Source: a virus. From it: a DNA stretch of 20,940 nt. The notes beneath the pieces were generated by a model. That model was given only the letters and a program-made list of their open reading frames with translations. It was not told the DNA's origin and searched no databases. Positions within the stretch are counted from its first letter, which is position 1; each line of letters starts with the position of its first letter. Position numbers and translations under genes: made by a program. The DNA lies in IMG/VR virus record IMGVR_UViG_3300046665_000053, positions 1-20,940 of that record, one strand, 5' to 3'. Below, one piece after another: positions 14,011 through 19,623 of this stretch.

Positions 14011-14420
14011 TTCTCGATCAGCCCGGCGAGGCGGTTTATCAGGACGCCGTAGTGCTCTGCGTCGGCGATGTCCTGGTCGGTGCGAGTGGAGTCATACCCG
14101 TACCAGTCGAAGACCTCGCCGTCCTCGTCCTGGTACTTCTTCAGCTCCTTCTCACGGCCCTCCTCCCGCTCCTCGTACTCCTTGATGATCTTCTCGATCT
14201 CTTCCCGCAGCTTCACTTGCACACCCTCCTCGGTGAGGACCCGCGCTCCCCAGCGCCGGACGTTGACGTACGCGATCATGTTCCAGGTGGAGTCAGGGGC
14301 CTTCTCGGCCCAGCGCCAGTGGCCTCCGACCTTCCGGAGCCGACTCCCCCGTCTGTCCAGGAGCTCGATCGTCGTACCCTCGGGCAGTTCGTCGAGCTCT
14401 CTGATCGTTGTGAGTGTCAC
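14007..14420 (-). CDS. Unknown protein with a charged coiled coil
   Basis: 137 residues. The GTG start (14418-14420) is the GTG inside a copy of the 15-bp repeat, TGTGATACTGTGACA, which also contains the TGA of the upstream dNMP kinase gene. The N-terminal domain is small and beta-like (TTIELLDRRGSRLRKVGGHW), followed by a highly charged helix (IEKIIKEYEEREEGREKEL). The ribosome-binding site is weak (GAG seven bases away). Function unknown. Confidence 0.65.
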   Translation of the reverse strand: MTLTTIRELDELPEGTTIELLDRRGSRLRKVGGHWRWAEKAPDSTWNMIAYVNVRRWGARVLTEEGVQVKLREEIEKIIKEYEEREEGREKELKKYQDEDGEVFDWYGYDSTRTDQDIADAEHYGVLINRLAGLIEK

Positions 14421-14429
14421 AGTATCACA
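14415..14429 (-). promoter_or_regulatory. 15-bp repeat at a stop/start junction (site S3)
   Basis: On the minus strand TGTGATACTGTGACA, exact. It spans the stop TGA of one gene, four bases TACT, and the GTG of the next. A TTGGTG lies 16 bp before GATACT. Upstream the sequence TGCAACTGGCGC matches the region before site S6, so the similarity extends beyond 15 bp. Confidence 0.55.
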
Positions 14430-15009
14430 CTCGCGCCAGTTGCACCAAGTCGGCCACGCCGTACAGCTTCAGGTGCAGGTCACGTACCGAGCCGTCGTTC
14501 TTCAGGACGTGGTCGAAGGACCAGTCGTCGAGGGCGACCTCGCTCTCATGTACTCGACCCAGTCGGTCCTTCGCCGGGCCGACGCGCGGCCTCTCGATCT
14601 GGATCATCACGCCACCTCGGTCGGCGACAGCCTGCGCCTCATTGGGGAAGCGCACGTCAGTCAGGACCAGGGCGGGGGCGTCGGTGTGGTCACGGAACAG
14701 GGCGTCCACCCACACGTTGGCGCCGAGCACGCGCCGGCCAGCGTCAGTGCCGGCCCGCTGGAGCAGGGCGCGCACCTCGGGGTACGTCGTCTTGGCGTAG
14801 TCCCATCCTGCCTGGTCGATCAGCTTCGACAGTCGCAGGTTCCCTGCCCCGTAGAACCCAGGGATCAGGGGGTCGAGGGCGTAGAGGAAGTCCTTCAGCT
14901 TGTCGGCGAAGGCTGCCTGCCTCCAGCCGTGCTGTATCAGGGCTTCGGCTGCCTCGTTCTTACCTGAGCGGGCATACCCTGCCAGCCCGATGATCAGTTG
15001 GTCACTCAC
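14425..15009 (-). CDS. Deoxynucleoside monophosphate kinase
   Basis: 194 residues. P-loop GYARSGK (11-17), the LLQRAGTDAGR segment (82-92) and TDVRFPNEA (117-125) are the marks of phage dNMP kinases, which phosphorylate dNMPs to dNDPs. It would complete the path from ThyX and host dNMPs toward dNTPs. GTG 15009 overlaps the previous stop (GTGA). Its TGA lies in repeat S3. Confidence 0.85.
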   Translation of the reverse strand: MSDQLIIGLAGYARSGKNEAAEALIQHGWRQAAFADKLKDFLYALDPLIPGFYGAGNLRLSKLIDQAGWDYAKTTYPEVRALLQRAGTDAGRRVLGANVWVDALFRDHTDAPALVLTDVRFPNEAQAVADRGGVMIQIERPRVGPAKDRLGRVHESEVALDDWSFDHVLKNDGSVRDLHLKLYGVADLVQLARV

Positions 15010-15305
15010 TCGTAGCTCGCCTCTTTCGAGTTCAGGTTCAGGAACTTCTGCTTGATGCGGTCGATGATCAGGTCACCGACGTACGGGCTGAACAGGGAAC
15101 CCAGGGGATTCGGGTCGGGGAACTCGGTCTTGATCAGCTCGATGACCTCTCGACCAACGGCGCCGACCAGGGTATCCAACTCATCGGAGAGCTGGTCGTA
15201 CTCCTCGCCGTACCACTTGTCGTACTGGCCGTGGATGTCGGCTCGGGCGCCTGCCACATCGGGGAGGTACGCCCAGTTGCCGAGCTCGTCCCGCTTCCAT
15301 GTCAC
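15006..15305 (-). CDS. Unknown phage protein
   Basis: 99 residues from GTG 15305, which is the GTG inside repeat copy S4; upstream sequence in this frame is a shadow of the next gene. It has acidic helices (EEYDQLSDELDTLVGAVG, REVIELIKTEF) and a C-terminus of FSPYVGDLIIDRIKQKFLNL. A weak AGGTG precedes the start by 7 nt. No function recognised. Confidence 0.6.
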   Translation of the reverse strand: MTWKRDELGNWAYLPDVAGARADIHGQYDKWYGEEYDQLSDELDTLVGAVGREVIELIKTEFPDPNPLGSLFSPYVGDLIIDRIKQKFLNLNSKEASYE

Positions 15306-15314
15306 AGTATCACA
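15300..15314 (-). promoter_or_regulatory. 15-bp repeat at a stop/start junction (site S4)
   Basis: Minus-strand TGTGATACTGTGACA, exact. As at S3, it contains the upstream gene's TGA, then TACT, then the next gene's GTG. No convincing -35 lies upstream, so an operator role is as likely as a promoter. Confidence 0.5.
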
Positions 15315-15639
15315 CCTGGACGGGGAGAGTGGCGTCCGACCACACGGGGATCGGAGTGGCGTTGCGGTACCGGCTCTTGCGGTACTGGCCGGTGGTCCTG
15401 ATGAACCCCTCGCCCGCAGCCTTGCGGAGCACCGGGCCCATCGCTCGCGGCTCCTCGGGCTTGACCAGGCCCGCGTCCCACAGGTCATCGACAGTGAACT
15501 CACCGAGCGAGTCGGCGACAGCGATGATCGTGGCGTGGGCCTGCGCCTTCCACTCGTCGGACGCGCTCTCGTACACGCGCTGCATGGCCTCGTCCCGCGC
15601 AGCCTCGGCAGCCTGAAGGGTGGGGATGTGCACGTTCAC
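15310..15639 (-). CDS. Winged-helix-like DNA-binding protein (candidate)
   Basis: 109 residues from GTG 15639, with GAGGAG 7 nt upstream. After a helical N-terminus, residues about 45-90 (GEFTVDDLWDAGL, PRAMGPVLRKAAGEGFIRTT) follow a winged helix: helix, turn, recognition helix ending in a Gly-rich turn and an IRTT strand. The C-terminal YRKSRYRNATPIPVW is basic. Ribozyme A lies in its 5' untranslated region. Its TGA is in repeat S4. DNA binding is inferred from pattern. Confidence 0.6.
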   Translation of the reverse strand: MNVHIPTLQAAEAARDEAMQRVYESASDEWKAQAHATIIAVADSLGEFTVDDLWDAGLVKPEEPRAMGPVLRKAAGEGFIRTTGQYRKSRYRNATPIPVWSDATLPVQV

Positions 15640-15664
15640 TGTGTATCTCCTCTGCTCACGGTCT

Positions 15665-15723
15665 GGCTCATCAGGGCGTGGGCTACCACTCCACGCCGAC
15701 ACCCCTGGCCGGGGTGTTTCGCC
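15665..15723 (-). ncRNA. Type II hammerhead ribozyme A
   Basis: Minus strand 5' to 3': GGC, GAAA, stem III CACCCC/GGGGUG with loop GGCCA, cleavage triplet GUC, stem I GGCGUGG/CCACGCC with a 9-nt loop containing UGGU, CUGAUGA, GCC. GGC and GCC close stem II, which a U-A pair can extend. All invariant core bases are present. Predicted cleavage is between 15698 and 15697, 58 nt before the start of the 15310-15639 gene. TGTGCAAGTGTGGC directly precedes it. Confidence 0.9.
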
Positions 15724-15734
15724 ACACTTGCACA
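15721..15734 (-). repeat. Second short motif TGTGCAAGTGTGGC
   Basis: Minus-strand motif that ends in the GGC of ribozyme A stem II. Near copies are TGTGCAAGTGTGCC at 18431-18444, before ribozyme D, and TGTGCAAGTGGCGC at 19856-19869, before repeat S6. It resembles a degenerate form of the 15-bp repeat and may be a weak promoter. Confidence 0.45.
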
Positions 15735-15735
15735 G

Positions 15736-16164
15736 TCAGGACGTCTCGCGGTACCCGTCGAAGCAGTAGATGTACGAGGTGTCGCCGACCTTCGCCCAGC
15801 ACAGGCGGTGTCCCCACACGGTGCCCCAGTACTCACGGTGCGCGGCCTTGTTCTGCTTGACCCACGCCTGACGCTTGGCCGGGTCGTTCAGCTTCGGGTT
15901 CAGGTACGTCACGTTGCCCGCCCGGTCGACGTAGTACGAGTACCCCTTGCCGTTGCCCCGCTTGGCCGCGTCCCAGTAGCAGTTCGTGTCGTCGCTGTCG
16001 TCAGCGCACGGCTTGGTCGGGATGTGGAACACGGGCACGTACTTCACCTTGGCGGGCAGGGTCACGGGCTTGGCGTCCGAGGCGGAGGCCGGCGAGTTCC
16101 AGGTCAGGGAGCCCAGCAGGGCGAGGACCAGGAACGTCAGGACGTAGCGGGCTGCGGTCTTCAT
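15736..16164 (-). CDS. Secreted protein with N-terminal signal peptide
   Basis: 142 residues from ATG 16164, with AGGAG 7 nt upstream. The N-terminus is a standard signal peptide: MKTAARY, then hydrophobic VLTFLVLALLGSL, and an ASA cleavage site at residues 26-28. The mature part has four Cys (53, 62, 122, 134), likely two disulfides, and many Tyr/Trp. No lysin motif is visible. Export from the infected cell or lysogen is the clear prediction; exclusion of other phages or envelope change is speculation. The 5' end overlaps the upstream gene by 164 nt. Confidence 0.75.
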   Translation of the reverse strand: MKTAARYVLTFLVLALLGSLTWNSPASASDAKPVTLPAKVKYVPVFHIPTKPCADDSDDTNCYWDAAKRGNGKGYSYYVDRAGNVTYLNPKLNDPAKRQAWVKQNKAAHREYWGTVWGHRLCWAKVGDTSYIYCFDGYRETS

Positions 16165-16426
16165 CAGGTGTCTCCTCAAGGGTGAGCTCGCCCTCGATCG
16201 GGCGGGGCTTCGGGGTCATACGGAACTTGTAGGCGATCAGCTCGGGCACCTCGCCCGGCTCGACCGCTCGGTTGATCCACGCCGTGTGGCACACCATGGC
16301 CAGCAGGTGGATCGCCATCTTGATCATCTCGCTGTACGAGAGGCCGGTCCGGCGCAGGATCATCACGTCCTGCGCCAGGCTCCGATCCACCCGCGCACTC
16401 AACTGGCGGGGCATGTCCTCGCTCAC
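16001..16426 (-). CDS. Ribbon-helix-helix-like protein with an overlapping C-terminal extension
   Basis: 141 residues from GTG 16426 (GTGA overlap with the upstream gene; GGAGGTGG nearby). The N-terminus, RQLSARVDRSLAQDV followed by LRRTGLSYSEMIKMAIHLL, fits the strand-helix-helix of CopG/Arc-type DNA-binding domains. From about residue 89 the frame runs over the secreted-protein gene, and there its third positions lose the G/C bias, so that tail is probably carried along rather than selected. A regulator role is inferred. Confidence 0.6.
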   Translation of the reverse strand: MSEDMPRQLSARVDRSLAQDVMILRRTGLSYSEMIKMAIHLLAMVCHTAWINRAVEPGEVPELIAYKFRMTPKPRPIEGELTLEETPDEDRSPLRPDVPGPRPAGLPDLELAGLRLGRQARDPARQGEVRARVPHPDQAVR

Positions 16427-16635
16427 GTCAGGGCCACCTCCGGGAGGATGTCCCCCTCCTCGGTGATCAGGCGAGCGTCGATCAGTCTGCTGCCCGTGTC
16501 CCAGTAGTGGCGGCCGAGCTTCCAGCACATCCCGCTCTTGATCAGCAGGGCGAAGAGCTCCAGCGTCTCGGCGTCGTCCAGCTCGCCCGACTCGTAGCTG
16601 ATCAGGTCGATGACCAGGTCTCCCATGCGGCTCAC
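16423..16635 (-). CDS. Small phage protein of a widespread unknown family
   Basis: 70 residues from GTG 16635, coupled by GTGA overlaps on both sides. ISYESGELDDAETLELFALL, then IKSGMCWKLGRHYWDTGSRL and IDARLI, is a recurring pattern in small proteins of many tailed phages (acidic ESGELD..ETLELF, then a W..GHY-type segment). I recognise the pattern but know no function for it. Confidence 0.75.
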   Translation of the reverse strand: MSRMGDLVIDLISYESGELDDAETLELFALLIKSGMCWKLGRHYWDTGSRLIDARLITEEGDILPEVALT

Positions 16636-17018
16636 TTGCTTGCCTCCTCGATCTCATCCAGCAGGGTCTTGGCCAGGCGGAACCCGATGAAGAACAGGGC
16701 CAGGTCGGCATGCCCTTCAGGGGTGTCAGGGCTGGGTGTACCGAACTCGGTGAGGTTCTCCTTGTAGGCGCCGAGGTCTACGAACTGGCGCCACTTCACG
16801 CCGAGGTCGGCGCTCTTGCCAGCCTCAGCGGCTGCGTCCTGGATGGCCTCCCGGTAGGGGGCCACCTCCCCGTACTCCTGGACCAGGTCGACCACCTTGT
16901 CCCGTACGAGGGCGAGGAAGTCGGCACCCTCACTCACCCGCGAGTCAGGCTCGGCGCACTCGGCGAGGCGGGCCAGGGTCGGCGGGTCGTAGTGGTTGAT
17001 CCGTTCGGTGATGTCCAT
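16632..17018 (-). CDS. Unknown phage protein
   Basis: 128 residues from ATG 17018, with GAAGG 8-10 nt upstream. It is mostly helical (ADFLALVRDKVVDLVQEYG, FFIGFRLAKTLLDEIEEASK). Ribozyme B and repeat S5 lie directly upstream. Function unknown. Confidence 0.65.
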   Translation of the reverse strand: MDITERINHYDPPTLARLAECAEPDSRVSEGADFLALVRDKVVDLVQEYGEVAPYREAIQDAAAEAGKSADLGVKWRQFVDLGAYKENLTEFGTPSPDTPEGHADLALFFIGFRLAKTLLDEIEEASK

Positions 17019-17040
17019 CGGTCACACCTTCACAGTGGTT

Positions 17041-17095
17041 GGCTTCGTCAGGACGGGAGGTCCACTCCCGCCGACCGGGTCTCCCCGGTTTCGCC
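17041..17095 (-). ncRNA. Type II hammerhead ribozyme B (one inserted core base)
   Basis: Minus strand: GGC, GAAA, stem III CCGGG/CCCGG with GAGA loop, GUC, stem I GGCGGGAG/CUCCCGUC with loop UGGAC, CUGACGA, then an extra A before GCC. Stem I has one G-U pair. The inserted A between the core and stem II is unique among the nine copies and may slow cleavage. Predicted cleavage is between 17073 and 17072, 54 nt before the next start codon. Repeat S5 is 8 bp upstream. Confidence 0.8.
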
Positions 17096-17103
17096 TCTCT
17101 GTG

Positions 17104-17118
17104 TGTCACAGTATCACT
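17104..17118 (-). promoter_or_regulatory. 15-bp repeat before ribozyme B (site S5)
   Basis: Minus-strand AGTGATACTGTGACA, one mismatch at the first base. Upstream TTGTGTAACCTGCGC matches the region before S3 and S6. A start about 7 nt after GATACT would fall near 17103, just before the ribozyme, giving a promoter-ribozyme-gene unit. Confidence 0.55.
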
Positions 17119-17138
17119 GCTGCGCAGGTTACACAACC

Positions 17139-17549
17139 TCAGCCGTACCTGATCTCTCCGAGCGCAGCGAGCTGGATGATCACGTCGGCAGCGCTGGCGT
17201 CGATGTAGCTCAGGTCGATGCCGTCGTCCTCCCGTTCCAGCCAGGAGTCGGAGATGTACCCGTACAACTCCCGGTTCACGTACGGCTGGTCGATGTCGAG
17301 CAGCTTGCGGTACGCCTCACGGATGTCGTCGGCGCTCAGGTAGTGAACCTCGTCCACCTCGCGCCCACCGAAGGGGAAGTCATCGAACCCCTCCGCGATC
17401 GTCCACGTCTTGCCCTCGGGCAGGCCGGCGAACTCCTCGTCGGTCGGCTCCGTGGCCCAGTAGGTGATACCCCCGTACGCTCCCGTGTCGATGATGTCCT
17501 TGACGTTCTCGTCGGTGACGGACTTCTTGATCTCGTCGATGCTCGGCAC
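17139..17549 (-). CDS. Unknown acidic phage protein
   Basis: 136 residues from GTG 17549, with GAGGAG 7-8 nt upstream. It is strongly acidic, with an N-terminal GGITYWATEPTDEEF, a central HYLSADDIREAYRKLLDID and a C-terminal DASAADVIIQLAALG. The arrangement occurs in other tailed-phage early proteins of unknown role. No ribozyme precedes it: only 17 nt separate it from the upstream gene. Confidence 0.65.
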   Translation of the reverse strand: MPSIDEIKKSVTDENVKDIIDTGAYGGITYWATEPTDEEFAGLPEGKTWTIAEGFDDFPFGGREVDEVHYLSADDIREAYRKLLDIDQPYVNRELYGYISDSWLEREDDGIDLSYIDASAADVIIQLAALGEIRYG

Positions 17550-17566
17550 TGTCTGGCTCCTCAGTC

Positions 17567-17710
17567 TCAGGCGTTGGCGGCGATGCGGACGACGGCCTCG
17601 GTGCCCTCGTACTTGTTCTGGCGGACGTGCTTGCGGGCCAGCGTGGTCGCCTTGTCCTTGCGCTTCGAGTCGCGGACGTTCAGGTCGTGGGTGCGGAACT
17701 TGGGGGTCAC
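17567..17710 (-). CDS. Small basic protein
   Basis: 47 residues from GTG 17710, with AGGAG 7 nt upstream. It is very basic (RTHDLNVRDSKRKDKATTL, ARKHVRQNKYEG), so it may bind nucleic acid or an acidic protein. Ribozyme C lies 26 nt upstream. Third positions are G/C as in the neighbours. Confidence 0.7.
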   Translation of the reverse strand: MTPKFRTHDLNVRDSKRKDKATTLARKHVRQNKYEGTEAVVRIAANA

Positions 17711-17735
17711 TGTGGTGCTCCTTGCATGTGCGGCA

Positions 17736-17788
17736 GGCTCGTCAGCGGGGGGATGCCACCCTCCCCGGACCCCCGAAGGGGTTTCGCC
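17736..17788 (-). ncRNA. Type II hammerhead ribozyme C
   Basis: Minus strand: GGC, GAAA, stem III CCCC/GGGG with a UUCG tetraloop, GUC, stem I CGGGG/CCCCG extended past a bulged A, loop UGGCAU, CUGACGA, GCC. Position 7 of the core is C, allowed in the family. The loop GGCA is complementary to UGCC that follows stem II, unlike GGUU/AACC in copy F, a covarying tertiary pairing. Predicted cleavage is between 17768 and 17767, 57 nt before the 17710 start. It begins 3 nt after the upstream stop. Confidence 0.9.
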
Positions 17789-17791
17789 GGG

Positions 17792-18349
17792 TCAGTCCAG
17801 GTTCATCAGCGTGAGCAGCTCCTCTGTCGTCACGACCGGGAGCTCGGCCTCGGGCAGGGACTTGGACTTGGGACCCTCGACCAGCTCAGGTACGGGCTGG
17901 CCTGCCAGCTCCAGGACCCACGCCTCGTAGTCGTCGATGTCTGCGTGCAGATCGTCCGGGTCGTCGTCGCCGTAGGCGTGGCCCTCCAGGAAGGTCATCG
18001 CCGCGTGCTTGTGACCGCTCTCGGCCAGCGCGCGGGCCAGGTCTTCCGCCTCGGTGCAGGTGAAGTGGCCGCCCACCCCCTGTGCAGTCATCGTGTCGCC
18101 GAGGATGCGAGCGAAGACCGAGATCGCGGAGTGCATATCCTCGATCTCCTCCTCGGTGTCGCGCTCGTCCTCCACCACCTCCGCGAGGCAGAGGTAGCCG
18201 TAGCTCTCGGTCCAGTACTCGCCGACACCGGCGGACTGTCCGGGCTTCAGCCCTCCCCCGCAGGTCTCGCACTTGTACGGGCCAGGCTTCAGCGGGTAGA
18301 GGATCGGGCCGTTGTCGTCCAGGCACCGCACCACGTTGCTCGGGATCAT
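17792..18349 (-). CDS. Unknown protein with one CxxC pair
   Basis: 185 residues from ATG 18349, with GAAGG 10 nt upstream. CETCGGGL near residue 27 forms a single zinc-knuckle-like pair; the rest is acidic and helical (LAEVVEDERDTEEEIEDMHS, DDDPDDLHADIDDYEAW). Ribozyme D is upstream and ribozyme C follows its stop. Function unknown. Confidence 0.65.
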   Translation of the reverse strand: MIPSNVVRCLDDNGPILYPLKPGPYKCETCGGGLKPGQSAGVGEYWTESYGYLCLAEVVEDERDTEEEIEDMHSAISVFARILGDTMTAQGVGGHFTCTEAEDLARALAESGHKHAAMTFLEGHAYGDDDPDDLHADIDDYEAWVLELAGQPVPELVEGPKSKSLPEAELPVVTTEELLTLMNLD

Positions 18350-18374
18350 CTCTGTCACACCTTCACGCTTGGTT

Positions 18375-18428
18375 GCCTCATCAGGGACGGAGATCCACTC
18401 CGCCCGACCGCCTCTCGACGGTTTCGGC
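18375..18428 (-). ncRNA. Type II hammerhead ribozyme D
   Basis: Minus strand: GCC, GAAA, stem III CCGUC/GGCGG with GAGA loop, GUC, stem I GGGCGGAG/CUCCGUCC with loop UGGAU, CUGAUGA, GGC. Stem II here is GCC/GGC instead of GGC/GCC, a compensated change of its middle pair, which is strong evidence for the fold. Predicted cleavage is between 18406 and 18405, 56 nt before the 18349 start. The motif TGTGCAAGTGTGCC is 2 bp upstream. Confidence 0.92.
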
Positions 18429-18430
18429 TT

Positions 18431-18444
18431 GGCACACTTGCACA
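18431..18444 (-). repeat. Second short motif TGTGCAAGTGTGCC before ribozyme D
   Basis: Minus-strand copy of the motif also found before ribozyme A. It lies just after the stop TAA of the upstream gene and 2 bp before the ribozyme. Confidence 0.4.
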
Positions 18445-18445
18445 C

Positions 18446-19063
18446 TTACGCCGCAGTAGCGAACATGGTTCCCCTCGTAGACGTGCCGACCAGGCGGTCA
18501 CGCCACACCACCCAGGTCACCGCCTGCACGGTCGAGGGGAGCTCACCCAGGCGCTGTGCCGCCTCCCGGTAGCAGTGCGCGATCAGGGCGTACCGACCCT
18601 TGGCACCCAGACCCCGGTCACGGGCGCCGTACTCCTCCCCCACCGCGATGTCGTGGGCGTGCCGGTCGATGCAGACCGCGTCCGCGTCGGTCGGGTCGAA
18701 GATGCAGCGGTAGAAGTGGCCGGTCTTGCGGTCCATGGGCAGCACCTCGGCCGGGTCGGCACCCGCCAGGATCTTCGACGCCATGGCCAGCGCGTCTCCC
18801 AGGTGTCGGGACGGAGTCCCCGTCTCGTAAGCGTCCGTGGCCAGCTCGACGTTCAGCCACCATGCCGTCTGCGGAGACAGCGCTGCCAGGAGGCCGGCGC
18901 CGACCCGGACGTCACCCTCGGTCATCTGCTCGGCCAGGCGGTGCGCACTCGGGTACCAGTCGCGTCCCTGCAACTCCTGCTCGGCGGACGCATCCAGCCA
19001 GGTGTCGATGATGTTCCGCACGTACTGCTCACGGGTCTGGGCGTCGGGCTTGATGGAGATCAT
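18446..19063 (-). CDS. Conserved phage protein, possible HhH-GPD-like fold
   Basis: 205 residues from ATG 19063. An upstream ATG at 19165 with GGAGG 8 nt before it would add 34 residues, but that extension is the sequence of ribozyme E, so I prefer 19063 although its ribosome-binding site is weak (GAGAGAC). Segments such as LLAALSPQTAWWLNVELA, KTGHFYRCI and CIDRHAHDIAVG recur in a phage and actinobacterial family. Their order resembles HhH-GPD DNA glycosylases, where an Asp sits in a D-x-H strand-end motif, but no Gly-Val-Gly hairpin is evident. The fold is a guess. Confidence 0.65.
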   Translation of the reverse strand: MISIKPDAQTREQYVRNIIDTWLDASAEQELQGRDWYPSAHRLAEQMTEGDVRVGAGLLAALSPQTAWWLNVELATDAYETGTPSRHLGDALAMASKILAGADPAEVLPMDRKTGHFYRCIFDPTDADAVCIDRHAHDIAVGEEYGARDRGLGAKGRYALIAHCYREAAQRLGELPSTVQAVTWVVWRDRLVGTSTRGTMFATAA

Positions 19064-19091
19064 GGTCTCTCGTCTCTCGGGCGTGAGTGGC

Positions 19092-19164
19092 TGCTCATCA
19101 GGACCCAGGCACCGCCCTGGGCCTACACCCGGCCCACTGAGGGCAGTCGACCGGGTGTTTCGCA
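19092..19164 (-). ncRNA. Type II hammerhead ribozyme E (long stem III, GUA site)
   Basis: Minus strand: UGC, GAAA, stem III CACCCGG/CCGGGUG with an 18-nt loop that can form a further ACUG/CAGU stem, cleavage triplet GUA, stem I GGCCCAGG/CCUGGGUC with loop GCGGUG, CUGAUGA, GCA. Stem II is UGC/GCA, a second compensated change. GUA is an accepted NUH site. Predicted cleavage is between 19124 and 19123, 60 nt before the 19063 start. Confidence 0.9.
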
Positions 19165-19178
19165 TGGAGTCACACCTC

Positions 19179-19194
19179 CCGGCCTCCCGGCCGG
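19179..19194 (-). other. Perfect 6-bp hairpin with a GNRA-type loop
   Basis: Minus-strand CCGGCC-GGGA-GGCCGG lies between the 29-residue gene and ribozyme E. It has no U-run. It may protect the 3' end of the 29-residue gene's message or be a partial terminator. The remainder of 19165-19233 shows nothing else I can support. Confidence 0.4.
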
Positions 19195-19233
19195 GGATCT
19201 ACGTGTGAGGTGTTGCAGTGCACTCTTGCGGGC

Positions 19234-19323
19234 TCACCTCCTGAAGAAGGCGACCTCCCAGTTACTCCCGTCGCGATGTCCGCGCTGGTCCCGCAAGATT
19301 TTCTTGTGCATGGTGATCTGCAT
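19234..19323 (-). CDS. 29-residue basic peptide
   Basis: ATG 19323 follows GAAAGG with 6 nt spacing. The peptide, MQITMHKKILRDQRGHRDGS then NWEVAFFRR, is basic with an aromatic end. It has its own ribozyme (F) upstream at the usual distance, which supports it as a real gene more than its length does. Function unknown. Confidence 0.55.
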   Translation of the reverse strand: MQITMHKKILRDQRGHRDGSNWEVAFFRR

Positions 19324-19360
19324 GTAGGGCCTTTCAGCCTCGTCCGAAGTACCTTGGGTT

Positions 19361-19414
19361 GGCTCATCAGTGACCAGGAACCACCTGGTCAGACACCCTC
19401 TCGGGTGTTTCGCC
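19361..19414 (-). ncRNA. Type II hammerhead ribozyme F
   Basis: Minus strand: GGC, GAAA, stem III CACCC/GGGUG with GAGA loop, GUC, stem I UGACCAGG/CCUGGUCA (8 perfect pairs) with loop UGGUU, CUGAUGA, GCC, then AACC. This is the cleanest copy. Loop GGUU can pair with the AACC after stem II. Predicted cleavage is between 19392 and 19391, 68 nt before the 19323 start. It begins 3 nt after the upstream stop. Confidence 0.95.
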
Positions 19415-19417
19415 TTG

Positions 19418-19549
19418 TCACTCGTAGTGCGATGCCGCGATCTTGTCGGCCAGCTCCAGGACCCTTCTCCGATCCGTGTGCTCCAGGTCGGCCAGGAGCT
19501 CAGCCAGCTCCTCGACGCTGTACTCGGGAGTGATGCTGTATCCGTCCAC
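19418..19549 (-). CDS. 43-residue acidic helical protein
   Basis: GTG 19549 follows GAGGAG with 6 nt spacing. The product (VEELAELLADLEHTDRRRVL, ELADKIAASHYE) is a strong amphipathic helix pair with an acidic first half. Flanked by ribozymes G and F. A small regulator or partner protein is possible; no family recognised. Confidence 0.65.
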   Translation of the reverse strand: MDGYSITPEYSVEELAELLADLEHTDRRRVLELADKIAASHYE

Positions 19550-19568
19550 GCTGCGCTCCTCGTTGGTT

Positions 19569-19622
19569 GGCTCATCAGTGACCGGGCACCACCCGGCCAA
19601 ACACCCTCACGGGTGTTTCGCC
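19569..19622 (-). ncRNA. Type II hammerhead ribozyme G (GUU site)
   Basis: Minus strand: GGC, GAAA, stem III CACCC/GGGUG with GUGA loop, cleavage triplet GUU, stem I UGGCCGGG/CCCGGUCA with loop UGGUG, CUGAUGA, GCC, AACC. GUU is an accepted NUH site. Predicted cleavage is between 19600 and 19599, 50 nt before the 19549 start. It begins 1 nt after the upstream stop. Confidence 0.93.
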
Positions 19623-19623
19623 T

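Noticed and set aside
17018-18366. Repeated GAAGGTGTGAC near 17026 and 18357 as extra copies of the 15-bp repeat
   Set aside because: Both are ribosome-binding sites 8-10 nt before start codons and lack the GATACT core.
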